Shown: positions 36,962 through 46,128 of the stretch, in pieces
Layout: each line of letters begins with the position of its first letter
How positions within the stretch are numbered: position 1 is the first letter of the stretch
Origin: Chloroflexota bacterium
GTDB lineage: Bacteria > Chloroflexota > Anaerolineae > Aggregatilineales > Phototrophicaceae
DNA: 64,000 nucleotides
Direction of reading: 5' to 3'
Assembly (NCBI GenBank): GCA_026708115.1
Contig: JAPOVL010000034.1
Coordinates: 1 to 64,000, forward strand
Made by a program: the position numbers and the translations under genes
Notes under the pieces: generated by a model
What the model saw: the letters and a program-made list of their open reading frames with translations, nothing else
Database searches by the model: none
What the model was told of the DNA's origin: nothing

Positions 36962-37948
36962 TCAGCGCATTGTCAGCGCCATCGCCGCTTTTTGTACGTG
37001 CAATCTGTTTTCAGCTTCATCGTAAACGACGCTCTGCGGACCATCGATCACGCTGTCGCTGACCTCGATATTGCGGTCAGCCGGCAAGCAATGCATGTAT
37101 ATGGCGCCCTCGTTGGCCAGCGCCATCCGCCGGTCGTCGGTGATCCAATCAGTATATTTGGCGCCGATCTCGGCCGATTCGTCTTCGTCTTCTGTCGTCA
37201 GCCAACTGCCCCAACTCTTCGGATACAGAATATCAGCCCCGGAGAAGCCGGCGTCAAAGTCCTCAATAATCTCGAAAGAACCGCCGTGCCGACGGCTGTT
37301 TTCCCGCGCCTGCTCCACGATATCGGGCATCAACTGATACTCGGGCGGGCGCGTCAAACGCAGGTTCATGCCAAAGCGAGTCATCAACAGCACCAGACTT
37401 TGCGGGACCGAAATCGGCTTCTGATAGCTCGAGGCATAAGCCCAGCTGACGTTGATCGTCTTGCCCCGCAAGTCCCGTCCGAATTTCTCCTGGATGGTCA
37501 TCAAATCGGCCAGAATCTGAAAAGGATGATAGACCTCGCACTGCATGTTCAGCACCGGTACTCGGCTGGCCTCGGCCACATCGTTGATGTAGGCATTGCC
37601 GATTCCCCAATCGCACTGTCGGATCGCGATGCCGTCCGTGTAGCGCCCGACGATCTCGCCGATCTCCTTGGCCGTATCCCCGTGACTGATTTGCGTGGTT
37701 GTGCTGTCGATAAACTGGGCGTGACCTCCCAATTGCGCCATGCCGGCTTCAAAGCTGATACGCGTTCGCGTGCTGGTGAAGAAAAATAACATGGCCAATA
37801 CTTTGTCGCGCAGCAGAGCGTGCGGCTCGCCCAGCGCCCGTTTGCGCTTTAAGTCCCAGGCGACGTCGAGCAATGTTTCAATTTCTTCTTTCGACCAATC
37901 CTGCGTGCTAATGAGGTCACGGCCTCTGAGGTCAGTTTGCATGTCCAA
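36962..37948 (-). CDS. ygeW: YgeW-type carbamoyltransferase
   Basis: Knotted carbamoyltransferase of the aspartate/ornithine transcarbamylase superfamily. MLFFFTSTRTRISFEAGMAQLGG (about 52-74) holds the carbamoyl phosphate motif STRTR; the second site residue block MQCEVYHPFQILADLM (about 133-148) corresponds to HPxQ. SWAYASSYQKPISVPQSL and the C-terminal IYMHCLPADRN with HCLP complete the family. The long GSWLTTEDEDE insertion, near 245, resembles YgeW. It would phosphorolyse an unknown carbamoylated intermediate to supply carbamate kinase. GGGGAG precedes the ATG. 328 residues; the amino acceptor is unknown. Confidence 0.92.
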   Translation of the reverse strand: MDMQTDLRGRDLISTQDWSKEEIETLLDVAWDLKRKRALGEPHALLRDKVLAMLFFFTSTRTRISFEAGMAQLGGHAQFIDSTTTQISHGDTAKEIGEIVGRYTDGIAIRQCDWGIGNAYINDVAEASRVPVLNMQCEVYHPFQILADLMTIQEKFGRDLRGKTINVSWAYASSYQKPISVPQSLVLLMTRFGMNLRLTRPPEYQLMPDIVEQARENSRRHGGSFEIIEDFDAGFSGADILYPKSWGSWLTTEDEDESAEIGAKYTDWITDDRRMALANEGAIYMHCLPADRNIEVSDSVIDGPQSVVYDEAENRLHVQKAAMALTMR

Positions 37949-38108
37949 CTCCCCATTCCAATTACTTGAGCGAAAATTGTGGGCCCGCGATCGCGCGCTT
38001 TCCTCTCAGACAGCGGCAAACCGCGCTAGGGTAGTGATCGCATCTACCGACATCAATACGCGCTTCCGCAAACCATCGCCCCTGCAAGGCCTCTGATCAG
38101 GCAGTGCC

Positions 38109-38202
38109 GCACTGTTTACGTATAGCGCGTCGCCCATGCGACGAGAACGCTTACGATTTTGCCTGAGCGCGGCAAGACGATTCGCTGCCGCCCTGCGGCT
38201 CT
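38109..38202 (+). repeat. Family A repeat, copy A7 (contributes to ygeY)
   Basis: GTTTACGTATAGCGCGTCG, ACGATTTTGCCTGAGCGCGG and CTGCCGCCCTGCGGCTC. It overlaps the end of ygeY: the last codons and the stop TAA (38151-38153) are repeat sequence. Confidence 0.8.
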
Positions 38203-39404
38203 TGCAGCGTGTTCAAGAGAATCGACGGGAACAGCGCATACCATTCCGTCGAACGCACGACATCGGCCAGCGGCACCTGGTCCAAGACCGTATGCGCGTG
38301 AATTTCGTTGCCGGGCGCAAAACCAATGCTGGGAATGCCCGCTTTGCCGGCCCAATAAATGCCATTGGTCGAGAAGTCCCATTTGCCGGTGTCGGTTTGG
38401 CCATAAAGCGTCTCGGCAGCGCGCAAACCGGCCGCGACGATCGGCTCGTCTTCTTCAAAGGCCCAGGCCGGATAAATTTTGTCCAGCGGAAAAACGAAAC
38501 CGGTATAACTGGGCTCGTCATAAAGCAGGATCTCGGCGTGAATGTCGTCGCGCTGGCCGATGATATTTTGCAAGCGCTCCAGCTCGGCTTGCGGCTCCTC
38601 GCCAAAAGTGATGCGCCGGTCGACATAAATGATCGCCTCGTCCGGCACTGCGTTGATACTGGGCGTTTTGACTTCCATGTCCGTGACTGTGATGCGTCCC
38701 TGCCCCAAAAAATCATGATCGCCCAATTGCGGCTCGATATGGCTGATGCGCTCGATGATCGGTAGCAACTTGTAAATGGCGTTGTCCCCCAGATAATTGC
38801 TGGCGGCGTGCGCGCTGCGCCCCTTGGCCACGATCTTGAATTCGACTCGCCCTTTGTGGCCGCGGTAAATCTGCATCTTGGTCGGCTCGCCGATCACCAC
38901 AAAGTCCGGCTTGATGCCCTCGGTTTGTACGAAGGCATGTGGCGCCTGGCCATCATTCCATTCTTCCATGTTCCCGAAGTAGTAGGCGCTGAAACCGTCC
39001 AGCAAGCCCATCTCGCGGGCTATTGCCAAGCCGTAAATCATGCCCGGCGTGCTGCCCTTTTCATCACAGGCGCCGCGCGCATAAAGCACGCCGTCTTCAA
39101 TCTTGCCCTCGAAGGGATCCCATTGCCATTCATCGGGATCGCCCACGCCAACCGTATCGATATGGCTGTCGTAAAGCAAGATCTTGTCGCCGTCGCCGAC
39201 TTTGCCGACGATGTTGCCCATTTGGTCCCAGAAGATTTCGTCGTAGCCCAGCTTCGCCATTTCTTCGGCGATACGCTCACCACAGGCCCTGATTTGGTTC
39301 TCATAACTGGGAATGGCACAAATCTCGCGCAGAAAACTTATGATGCTGTCACGGTCCCCATCGACCCGCACCCGCAGGCGATCCAACATTGCTTGATTTA
39401 CCAT
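38151..39404 (-). CDS. ygeY: YgeY family M20 hydrolase
   Basis: Zinc-dependent M20 peptidase/deacylase-like enzyme found in selenium-linked and purine-degradation clusters. LLYDSHIDTVGVGDP (about 76-90) has the first metal His and Asp, ARGACDEKGSTPGMI (about 109-123) the bridging Asp, and GNMEEWNDGQA (about 144-154) the catalytic Glu pair. A GRSAHAASNYLGDNA segment near 194 is in the dimerisation lid. The final residues ESSCRAQAKS are encoded by a family A repeat that also supplies the stop. Another copy abuts the start, where AGGAG at its end is the Shine-Dalgarno. Its substrate may be a ring-opened purine intermediate (inferred). Confidence 0.93.
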   Translation of the reverse strand: MVNQAMLDRLRVRVDGDRDSIISFLREICAIPSYENQIRACGERIAEEMAKLGYDEIFWDQMGNIVGKVGDGDKILLYDSHIDTVGVGDPDEWQWDPFEGKIEDGVLYARGACDEKGSTPGMIYGLAIAREMGLLDGFSAYYFGNMEEWNDGQAPHAFVQTEGIKPDFVVIGEPTKMQIYRGHKGRVEFKIVAKGRSAHAASNYLGDNAIYKLLPIIERISHIEPQLGDHDFLGQGRITVTDMEVKTPSINAVPDEAIIYVDRRITFGEEPQAELERLQNIIGQRDDIHAEILLYDEPSYTGFVFPLDKIYPAWAFEEDEPIVAAGLRAAETLYGQTDTGKWDFSTNGIYWAGKAGIPSIGFAPGNEIHAHTVLDQVPLADVVRSTEWYALFPSILLNTLQEPQGGSESSCRAQAKS

Positions 39405-39410
39405 GTTCGC

Positions 39411-39503
39411 TCCTGTTTACGTAAACCGCGTCGCTCATGCGCCGAGAACGCTTGCGATTTTGCCTGAGCGCGCCAGACCATTTCCCTGCCGCCGAGCGGC
39501 TCT
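39411..39503 (+). repeat. Family A repeat, copy A8
   Basis: Clean copy: GTTTACGTAAACCGCGTCG, CGCTTGCGATTTTGCCTG, AGCGCG and TGCCGCCGAGCGGCTC. Its outer end reads, on the minus strand, GTAAACAGGAGCGAAC, seven bases from the ygeY ATG. Confidence 0.85.
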
Positions 39504-39564
39504 TATTGTGCGCTTTGCTCAACAAATAGCCCGCATTTTAGCAATAATTCGCCAAAAAACACGG

Positions 39565-41277
39565 TCAATTCTGGGCAAATAGCTCGATTAATCTGAATTG
39601 TTCCACATCGACCAGACCCTGATCAGTCAGTTTCAGCTTCGGGATCACCTCCAGGCCCATAAAGCTCATGACCATGAAGGGATCGGACAGACGACTTCCC
39701 ATTCCCCGCGCCGCGGCGATCAGGCTGTCGTATTGCCCTCTAACCGTCTCGATGGGCGATTCGCTGAGCAGTCCCGCAACCGGCAGCGGCAGGCGCGCCA
39801 ACACTTGCTCGCCATCAACCGCGGCCAGACCGCCGCCCATTTCGATAATGGCCCGGACCGCCGTCAGCATGCTCTCGTCATCGACGCCGATCACGGCCAG
39901 GTTGTGATGGTCATGGGCGACCGTGCCGGCGATCGCCCCCCTTTTTAGCCCAAAACCCTGTATGAAAGCTTTGCCGATCTTGCCGCTGGCCCGGTGGCGT
40001 TCCACCATGGCGAATTTCAAGATGTCGCGTTCGACATCGCTCACGGCCATGCCGGCGACGATTTTGGCCCCTTCCAGCCGCTTTTCCGTCACGACTTGAT
40101 CCCTCACAGTGCCAATGACATGAACCCGCTCGCTTTCAGCTCTGATCGAAAAGTCGAGATCAGCAGAGGCGATGTTAACCGTCCCGCGCAGGTTGATCGG
40201 CCGCGGCGCCTGTCGGGCTAATGTCATGGCGCCGTTCTCGGCGACCAGCCTGCCGCCGCGGAATACCATTTCCGGGGCGAAGTCCTGCAGATCCGGGACG
40301 ATTACCAGGTCAGCGTACTTGCCCGGCGCGACCGCGCCATATTTCTTCAAACCAAAATGCCTGGCGCTGTTGTACGAGCCCATTCTGATCGCCGCCACCG
40401 GATCAACGCCCTGCCGGATCGCCAGCCGAATCATATGGTCGATCGATCCCTCGTCGAGCAGATCGGCGGGCATGCGATCGTCGCTGCAAAAGCAGATGGC
40501 GCCCTGGTTCTCCTTCGTAATCAGCGGCAGCAGCGGCAGCAAATTGCGCGTGGTTGTACCCTCGCGAATGAATATCGTCAAGCCGAGGCGCAGCTTCTCC
40601 AGCGCTTCTTCGACCGTCGTGCATTCGTGTTCGCTTTCGACGCCGGCCGCAACATAGGCGTTTAGCATCCGACCGCTCATATCCGGCGCATGGCCGTCGA
40701 GCGCCAAATGGCGGAACAACTCGATCTTGTCCAGCATGCCTTCGTCGCCCAGCGCGACGCCGGGATAGTTCATCAATTCCGCCAGGCCCAACACCCAGGG
40801 GTGGCCGAGCAACTGCCCCAAATCATCCGCCTCCAGCCGCGCGCCCGAGGTTTCCATGTCCGTCGCCGGCACACAACTGGAGGCCATCACATACATGTTG
40901 AGGGTGCCGTATTTGGCTCGCTCCAGCATATAGCGCATGCCCTCGAGCCCGAGCACGTTGGCGATCTCGTGCGGATCGGTGATGACCGTGGTGACGCCGT
41001 GCGGTAGCACCGCGCGCGCGAATTCCGGCGGCGTTACCAGGCTGCTTTCGATATGCACGTGGGCGTCGATCAAGCCGGGCGCTACGAACTTGCCGCCCAG
41101 GTCAAGCTCCTGCTTCCCGGCATATCCGGGTCCGAGCGCGACCACATGACGGTCGTGAAGGACGATATCGCTCCCGTAAATCTCTCCGCTGATGACGTTC
41201 ACCAGGGAAGCATTGCGCAACACCAGGTCGGCAGGCACCTCGCCACGCGCGGCCGCCAGACGATCAACAATCGACAT
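39565..41277 (-). CDS. ade: Adenine deaminase
   Basis: Deaminates adenine to hypoxanthine. VAPGLIDAHVHIESSLVTPPEFARAVLPHGVTTVITDPHEIANV (about 66-109) shows the metal HxH and the family text. FCSDDRMPADLLDEGSIDHMIRLAI (about 267-291) includes the catalytic Asp region. The C-terminal half has FGLKRGAIAGTVAHDHHNLAVIGV (about 448-471) and MGGGLAAVDG. 570 residues match bacterial adenine deaminases (about 580). GGGAGG lies before the ATG. It feeds hypoxanthine to the dehydrogenase and lies beside a second amidohydrolase gene. Confidence 0.95.
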   Translation of the reverse strand: MSIVDRLAAARGEVPADLVLRNASLVNVISGEIYGSDIVLHDRHVVALGPGYAGKQELDLGGKFVAPGLIDAHVHIESSLVTPPEFARAVLPHGVTTVITDPHEIANVLGLEGMRYMLERAKYGTLNMYVMASSCVPATDMETSGARLEADDLGQLLGHPWVLGLAELMNYPGVALGDEGMLDKIELFRHLALDGHAPDMSGRMLNAYVAAGVESEHECTTVEEALEKLRLGLTIFIREGTTTRNLLPLLPLITKENQGAICFCSDDRMPADLLDEGSIDHMIRLAIRQGVDPVAAIRMGSYNSARHFGLKKYGAVAPGKYADLVIVPDLQDFAPEMVFRGGRLVAENGAMTLARQAPRPINLRGTVNIASADLDFSIRAESERVHVIGTVRDQVVTEKRLEGAKIVAGMAVSDVERDILKFAMVERHRASGKIGKAFIQGFGLKRGAIAGTVAHDHHNLAVIGVDDESMLTAVRAIIEMGGGLAAVDGEQVLARLPLPVAGLLSESPIETVRGQYDSLIAAARGMGSRLSDPFMVMSFMGLEVIPKLKLTDQGLVDVEQFRLIELFAQN

Positions 41278-41307
41278 GTTGACACCTCCCCTCCGTCATT
41301 TCGGCTT

Positions 41308-42663
41308 TCAGACCTCGCCCTTAATCAGCTGCAGGGACTGCTGATTATGACTTTCAATCAGTGCGGGCAAGTCGACCGTATTCAGCATCCCGTCTTCTAC
41401 CAAGACGCGACCGTTGATGACGGAGAGATCAACTTGCGAAGGCTGACAAAAGACCAGCGCCGCCAGGGGATCTGCCAAGGCGCCGGCCATGCTCAGCGTA
41501 TCCAGGCGGAATGCCACAATATCGGCCGACATGCCGGCTTCAATACGCCCAATGTCCTGCCGGCCCAAGACGCTCGCCCCGCCCAAAGTGGCGGCTTCCA
41601 GCGCTTCCCGCGCCCCCAGCGCCGCGGGATCGCCCCCGGCCCGCTGCAGCAGCATCGCTTGCCTGGCTTCTCCCAGCAAATGACCGCTATCGTTCGAGGC
41701 CGAACCATCCACGCCCAAACCGACCTTGACGCGCGCGTCCAGCATTTGGCGCAGCGGCGCGATACCCGACGCCAGGCGCATATTCGACGACGGACAATGG
41801 CATACGCCGGTGCCCGTCCGCCCGAACAAGCCGATCTCGGCCGGGTTCAGCTTCACGCAATGCGCGTGCCAAACATCATCGCCCACCCAGCCAACACTTT
41901 CGGCGTAAGCGCCCGGGCGCTGACCGAAGGCTTCCAGACTGAACGCGACATCTTTGTCATTCTCGGCCAGGTGCGTGTGCAAATTGACCCCGTAAGCCCG
42001 GGCCAGGTCGGCCGCCTCGCGCATCAAGTCGACCGTAACGCTGAAAGGCGAACAGGGCGCCACCACGATCTGCAGCATCGATTGCGGATGGGGATCATGC
42101 CAGGTTTCTATCAAGTGTCTGGTATCGACGATGATCTCCTCTTCGCTCTCGACGACAGCATCGGGCGGCAACCCGCCCTTGCTCTCGCCCAAACTCATGG
42201 ACCCGCGCGCCGCGTGGAAGCGCATGCCGATTTCCTGCGCGGCGCGTATCTCATCCTCCAGCCGGACATCGTTGGGATAGATATACAGATGGTCGCTACT
42301 GGTGGTACAGCCTGACAGCATCAATTCCGCCATCGCCAGCTTTGCCGATGTATATATGTGCTCGCCCCGCATGTTTTTCCAGATGGGATACAAGGCTGTG
42401 ACCCAGTCAAAGAGTTCTTTCTCCTGCGCCATCGCTCGCGTCAAACTCTGGAACATATGATGGTGGGTATTGACCAAGCCTGGCAGGGCAACATGACGAG
42501 AGAGGTCAATAACCCGATCGGCGCTTTCCGCCGGCATCTCCTCAAGCTTTCCCACAGCCTCTATCACATTGTCGCGGACGTAGATCGCGGCGTCTGTAAG
42601 TTCCCGCCGCAGGGCGTCCATCGTCGCCAGGCATCTGATATTTTTTAGCAACAAAGTGCTCAT
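41308..42663 (-). CDS. 8-oxoguanine deaminase / hydroxyatrazine hydrolase-like amidohydrolase
   Basis: Amidohydrolase of the ATZ/TRZ subgroup. LPGLVNTHHHMFQSLTRAMAQEKELFDWVTALYP (about 60-93) is very close to 8-oxoguanine deaminases and AtzB-type enzymes; HTHLAEND near 230, WHAHCVKLNPAEI near 263 and GLGVDGSASNDSGHLLGEARQAMLLQR (about 312-338) carry the metal and catalytic residues. 451 residues. It probably deaminates 8-oxoguanine, guanine or isoguanine-like bases; HTHLAEND in place of HxHxxE in guanine deaminase argues against GuaD. The stop lies 30 bases before ade on the same strand, suggesting a shared transcript. Confidence 0.85.
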   Translation of the reverse strand: MSTLLLKNIRCLATMDALRRELTDAAIYVRDNVIEAVGKLEEMPAESADRVIDLSRHVALPGLVNTHHHMFQSLTRAMAQEKELFDWVTALYPIWKNMRGEHIYTSAKLAMAELMLSGCTTSSDHLYIYPNDVRLEDEIRAAQEIGMRFHAARGSMSLGESKGGLPPDAVVESEEEIIVDTRHLIETWHDPHPQSMLQIVVAPCSPFSVTVDLMREAADLARAYGVNLHTHLAENDKDVAFSLEAFGQRPGAYAESVGWVGDDVWHAHCVKLNPAEIGLFGRTGTGVCHCPSSNMRLASGIAPLRQMLDARVKVGLGVDGSASNDSGHLLGEARQAMLLQRAGGDPAALGAREALEAATLGGASVLGRQDIGRIEAGMSADIVAFRLDTLSMAGALADPLAALVFCQPSQVDLSVINGRVLVEDGMLNTVDLPALIESHNQQSLQLIKGEV

Positions 42664-42693
42664 TCGCCCTCCAGGTTCAAAAGCGGCCAGCGC

Positions 42694-43575
42694 TCAAGCC
42701 ACGACGCTCCGCCAAGCCGCCTTTAACGTATTCTGCAGTAGCATGGTGATAGTCATAGGGCCGACGCCGCCAGGTACCTTGGTGATAAAGCCGGCCCGTT
42801 CTCGCGCAGTGGCGAATTCGACATCGCCCACATAGCGATATCCCTTCTCGCTGGCGGGGTCGTCAACCGAGTTGGAACCCACATCAATCACGATCGCGCC
42901 CGGCTTCAACCAGGCGCCCTTGACGTATTCCGGCCGACCGACGGCCGCGACAACGATATCGGCGTTTCCCACCTGTCCGGCCAGATCCCGCGTTCGGCTA
43001 TGGCAGATGGTCACGGTGGCATTGGCGTTGGCGAGCATGAGCGCCACCGGCAAGCCGACAATGTTGCTGCGCCCCACGACTACCGCTCGCGCGCCCTCGA
43101 TGGTTTGGCCCGTTTCTTCGATCAAGATCATGGCTCCGGTCGGCGTCGCCGGCGTGAAGGTCGGCTCGCGCCCGCGCATGCCCAGCTTGCCCAGATTCAT
43201 CGGATGGATGCCATCCACGTCTTTTCCCAGGCTGATTTCATTCAGCACGGCCTCTTCATCAATCTGATCCGGCAAGGGCAACTGCACCAAAATACCGTGG
43301 ATGGCGGGGTCTTCATTGAAGCCACGGACCGCATCCTCGACTTCCCTCTGACTTGCCGAACTGGGCAGTAACCGCGCCTCGGAGACAATGCCGACCCGCT
43401 CACAAGCTCGCCGCTTCATGCGCACATACATTGCCGATGCCGCATCGTCTCCAGCAAGCACGACGCCAAGGCCGGGCGAGGCGCCGGCCGCCTCAAGGAA
43501 GTCGCCAGCGGATGCTTTGATTTCGCCCTGAATGCGTCCGGCAATCGCGCGGCCGTCGATGATTTGCGCTGACAT
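42694..43575 (-). CDS. folD: FolD: methylene-THF dehydrogenase / methenyl-THF cyclohydrolase
   Basis: Bifunctional folate enzyme that interconverts methylene-, methenyl- and formyl-tetrahydrofolate. VLAGDDAASAMYVRMKRRACERVGI (about 38-62) includes the Tyr and Lys of the active site (YVRMKxxxC). HGILVQLPLPDQID near 92 and KDVDGIHPMNLGKL near 117 are signatures, VVVGRSNIVGLPVALML (about 163-179) the NADP loop, and ITKVPGGVGPMTITMLLQNT the end. The ATG at 43575 follows AAGGTGGG; a GTG at 43584 is the only other option. It may oxidise one-carbon units released by purine breakdown (inferred); purine synthesis is the usual role. Confidence 0.95.
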   Translation of the reverse strand: MSAQIIDGRAIAGRIQGEIKASAGDFLEAAGASPGLGVVLAGDDAASAMYVRMKRRACERVGIVSEARLLPSSASQREVEDAVRGFNEDPAIHGILVQLPLPDQIDEEAVLNEISLGKDVDGIHPMNLGKLGMRGREPTFTPATPTGAMILIEETGQTIEGARAVVVGRSNIVGLPVALMLANANATVTICHSRTRDLAGQVGNADIVVAAVGRPEYVKGAWLKPGAIVIDVGSNSVDDPASEKGYRYVGDVEFATARERAGFITKVPGGVGPMTITMLLQNTLKAAWRSVVA

Positions 43576-43740
43576 AGATCCCACCTTTCATCGTCCAACT
43601 GTCTATCAAGCCGAGTTTGCGCCTCCGCTTGCTCCGGCTTCTCGCTCCGGACGTCGAAACCGCTCCCGGCAAACATGGAGTTTGTCCCGCCGCCCTGCTA
43701 AACTTAGACAAAGCGTCAACTGAACTAAGGATAGCATAGA

Positions 43741-44367
43741 GTGAATTCATCCGAGAATCTGCGGGGTCTGATCTTGGTCATGATCGGACCCGGCGGGGCC
43801 GGCAAAAGCGCAATCATGAAAGCAATTATCGAACATTACGCGAATATTCAGCAGTTGGCAACGGCGACCACGCGCGATATCCGAACCGGCGAGCAGCAAG
43901 GCCGCGAACATCTCTTCGTCAGCCCCCAACAATTTCAGGCCATGATCGCCAAGGACGAATTGTTGGAACACCAAGAGGTCACCCCGGGCAAATTCTATGG
44001 CATCCCTAGGCAAACTGTTGCCGACTGCTTGAAAAGCGCGCAAGTGCGCATCGCCGATATTGAAGTCCTGGGCGCGCGGAAGCTGGCGCGGGCTTACCCG
44101 GAAAATGTTGTTCAGGTCTTTGTCACGGTTCCGGGGGGGACCATTGCTGAACAAAGTCAAGTTCTGGAAGAGCGCATGCGGCGGCGCGATGATGGCGCAA
44201 CCGATATCTATCATCGCTTGCAGCGCGCCAAGGAGCTGGAGCTGCCCTATCAGAGCCGCTGCGACTATGTCGTGGTCAATGACACCCTTGCGGGTGCGGT
44301 CGCCTCGACTCGGGCTATCGTTGAAAAAGAACTGGCGCGACGGGGACTGGCAGGAGCGTCGCAATGA
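43741..44367 (+). CDS. Guanylate kinase-like protein
   Basis: P-loop kinase of the guanylate kinase type: IGPGGAGKSAIMKAII (14-29) is Walker A, ATATTRDIRTGEQQGREHLFVS (about 40-61) the GMP-binding 'TTR..R.GE..G..Y.F' block with His for Tyr, and ELLEHQEVTPGKFYGIPRQTV (about 73-93) the next. ADIEVLGARKL corresponds to 'LDID.QGA', with Ala-Asp-Ile-Glu. Two usual GMP-binding positions are changed, so it may be a divergent gmk or a paralogue. 208 residues. GTG start with AAGGA upstream. It shares ATGA with the next gene. Confidence 0.75.
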   Translation: MNSSENLRGLILVMIGPGGAGKSAIMKAIIEHYANIQQLATATTRDIRTGEQQGREHLFVSPQQFQAMIAKDELLEHQEVTPGKFYGIPRQTVADCLKSAQVRIADIEVLGARKLARAYPENVVQVFVTVPGGTIAEQSQVLEERMRRRDDGATDIYHRLQRAKELELPYQSRCDYVVVNDTLAGAVASTRAIVEKELARRGLAGASQ

Positions 44368-45428
44368 ATGAACTCTCGGCATTTCATCAAAATATGGGTG
44401 CGCTGCTGGCCGCGGATGGCATCCCTCTGCATTACGGCGATCTGCGTTCAGAATATCACGCCGCCCTTGATGGCGCGATACTGCTGGATCGCTCTCACGA
44501 GGGTCGCATCCTTTTGGAAGGAGAAAGCCGCTTCGATCTAATCAATCGGATGTCGACAAATGAACTATTGGGCATGTCCGTTTTCGAGGGCCGCCCCACG
44601 GTATTTACCAACGCAAACGCGCGTATTCTCTTTCGAGCGATCTGCTACAACTTGCCCGGGGGCTTGATGATGATCAGCGAGCCCGGACAGGGGCAGGGGC
44701 TCTCCGACCTCTTGCGGCGCAACATTTTTTTCGGCGACAAAGTCGAGGTTCGAGATCAATCGCTGACGACAGCTCAATTCGCCATCCATGGCCCAAACGC
44801 TGACCGGATTATGCGGCAAGTCGGCCTCGAGCTGCCCCCGCCAGCGGACTACTGCGCGTATGAAATCGCCCTCGATCGCACAGTTGCGACGATGGCGCGG
44901 CGCAGGTCCATCATCGGCGGCCACTGGATCATCATTTGTCCCGCCGCCAGCGCGCGAACTGTATATCGACAGCTTCTGGATATCGGCCAATCATTTGCGC
45001 TGCGGCCCGCTGGCTCGCTCACCTATAATACCCTGCGCATACGGGCTGGCAGGCCAGCCGGGTTGGAATTATCATCCGAATACATTCCCCTCGAAGTTGG
45101 CTTATGGGACGAGGTCAACTTCGAAAAAGGTTGCTACACGGGCCAGGAAATCATCGCGCGCATGGAGAGCAGACAGCGCCTTGCCAAGGTGATGGTTAGC
45201 TTGGAATTGGCGCATCTGGTGAAGGCGCCGGCAATCGTCTATTCTGATGGAAAAGAATGCGGCAAGCTCACCAGCAGCGCCGCGAGTCCCGATGGCGAGG
45301 TTTTTGCGCTGGCCGTGATTAAGACAGCCAGCGCCCGCCCCGGGACAGCTCTCGAAGTGGGCGATGCCCGCTGCTCGGCGCGCGTAAAAGACTACGCTGG
45401 CATACAACCAGCCTTCATCACCGACTGA
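44364..45428 (+). CDS. ygfZ: YgfZ/GcvT-like folate-binding protein
   Basis: Folate-dependent protein that supports repair and assembly of certain Fe-S enzymes. The family signature KGCYTGQEIIARMESRQRLAK near 254-274 is present with its Cys; YNTLRIRAGRPAGLELSSEYIPLEVGL is typical of the GcvT fold just upstream. The N-terminal part has ALLDRSHEGRILLEGESRFDLINRMSTNEL (about 40-70), and the C-terminal barrel follows. 354 residues. The ATG overlaps the previous stop (ATGA). It could serve the Fe-S dehydrogenase in the neighbouring cluster, although the family is general. Confidence 0.88.
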   Translation: MNELSAFHQNMGALLAADGIPLHYGDLRSEYHAALDGAILLDRSHEGRILLEGESRFDLINRMSTNELLGMSVFEGRPTVFTNANARILFRAICYNLPGGLMMISEPGQGQGLSDLLRRNIFFGDKVEVRDQSLTTAQFAIHGPNADRIMRQVGLELPPPADYCAYEIALDRTVATMARRRSIIGGHWIIICPAASARTVYRQLLDIGQSFALRPAGSLTYNTLRIRAGRPAGLELSSEYIPLEVGLWDEVNFEKGCYTGQEIIARMESRQRLAKVMVSLELAHLVKAPAIVYSDGKECGKLTSSAASPDGEVFALAVIKTASARPGTALEVGDARCSARVKDYAGIQPAFITD

Positions 45429-45495
45429 ACGACCAGGAACGGGCTGTTGAACTAAGACTGTGGGAATCATAGAAGCTGACGCAATTGGAAAACTT

Positions 45496-45960
45496 TCAGT
45501 TGAGTTGGGGAGGATCCCCGTCAAAAAACAGCGCCCACCAAAGTTGCCAGTTTTCCGGCTCCGGCTCCGTCGTCACGAATTCGACCAACTGCACAACTGC
45601 TGAAGGGGTCGCGTCCTTGGTCCCAATGCCTTGGGGAATGACCAATATTTCGCCTTCGCGGATCATCTTGCCGTCGTCCCGCGCCCAGTATTCCACATAG
45701 GCGTCGCTCTTGACATATTTCAACTCCTCGACCAAAGACTCCTGTTCGATTTGCAGATCCGCAATTTCGGCCAAGACCTCAGCGTGGATTCCTTGCAATT
45801 CACGATCCAATTGAATGCGGCTGCTGAAATTAAGCGTCAAGAGCAATCCCAGCGTCAAGATAACCGCAATCAGCATTTGCGCGCCGGAAAAACGCCGGCC
45901 CAAGAACCGCCTCTCGTCGCTTTCCTTCGCTGAAAGTATGTTGGGCGTCGTTTCAGCCAT
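45496..45960 (-). CDS. DivIC/FtsB-like septum formation initiator protein
   Basis: Small membrane protein with one TM helix (AQMLIAVILTLGLLLTLNF) after a short cytoplasmic tail (MAETTPNILSAKESDERRF), then a coiled coil (HAEVLAEIADLQIEQESLVEELKYV) and the end block YVEYWARDDGKMIREGEILVIP, like the 'A...lgm..pgE' box of FtsB/DivIC. About 155 residues. The start is uncertain: ATG 45960 gives a conventional N-terminus, but ATG codons at 45978 and 45996 are possible; an extension up to 46191 enters a family B repeat. Probable role: septal complex. Confidence 0.75.
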   Translation of the reverse strand: MAETTPNILSAKESDERRFLGRRFSGAQMLIAVILTLGLLLTLNFSSRIQLDRELQGIHAEVLAEIADLQIEQESLVEELKYVKSDAYVEYWARDDGKMIREGEILVIPQGIGTKDATPSAVVQLVEFVTTEPEPENWQLWWALFFDGDPPQLN

Positions 45961-46128
45961 CGCGTTTGCTGTCACCATTGCCAGATCAACCACCATGATA
46001 ATACAGAACAGAATAATTGCTCTGGATCTTCCGGCAATTCGGCGAATAATCCTTATACAAATTCCTTCGCTGGCGCAAGGAAGTAATACCAAAAAAGTAA
46101 TGCAAGTTTTGCTAAGGCAACGATCTGT

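Noticed and set aside
41053..42315. 420-residue plus-strand frame opposite ade and the amidohydrolase
   Set aside because: The opposite strand encodes two enzymes with intact metal motifs; the frame gives no family match.
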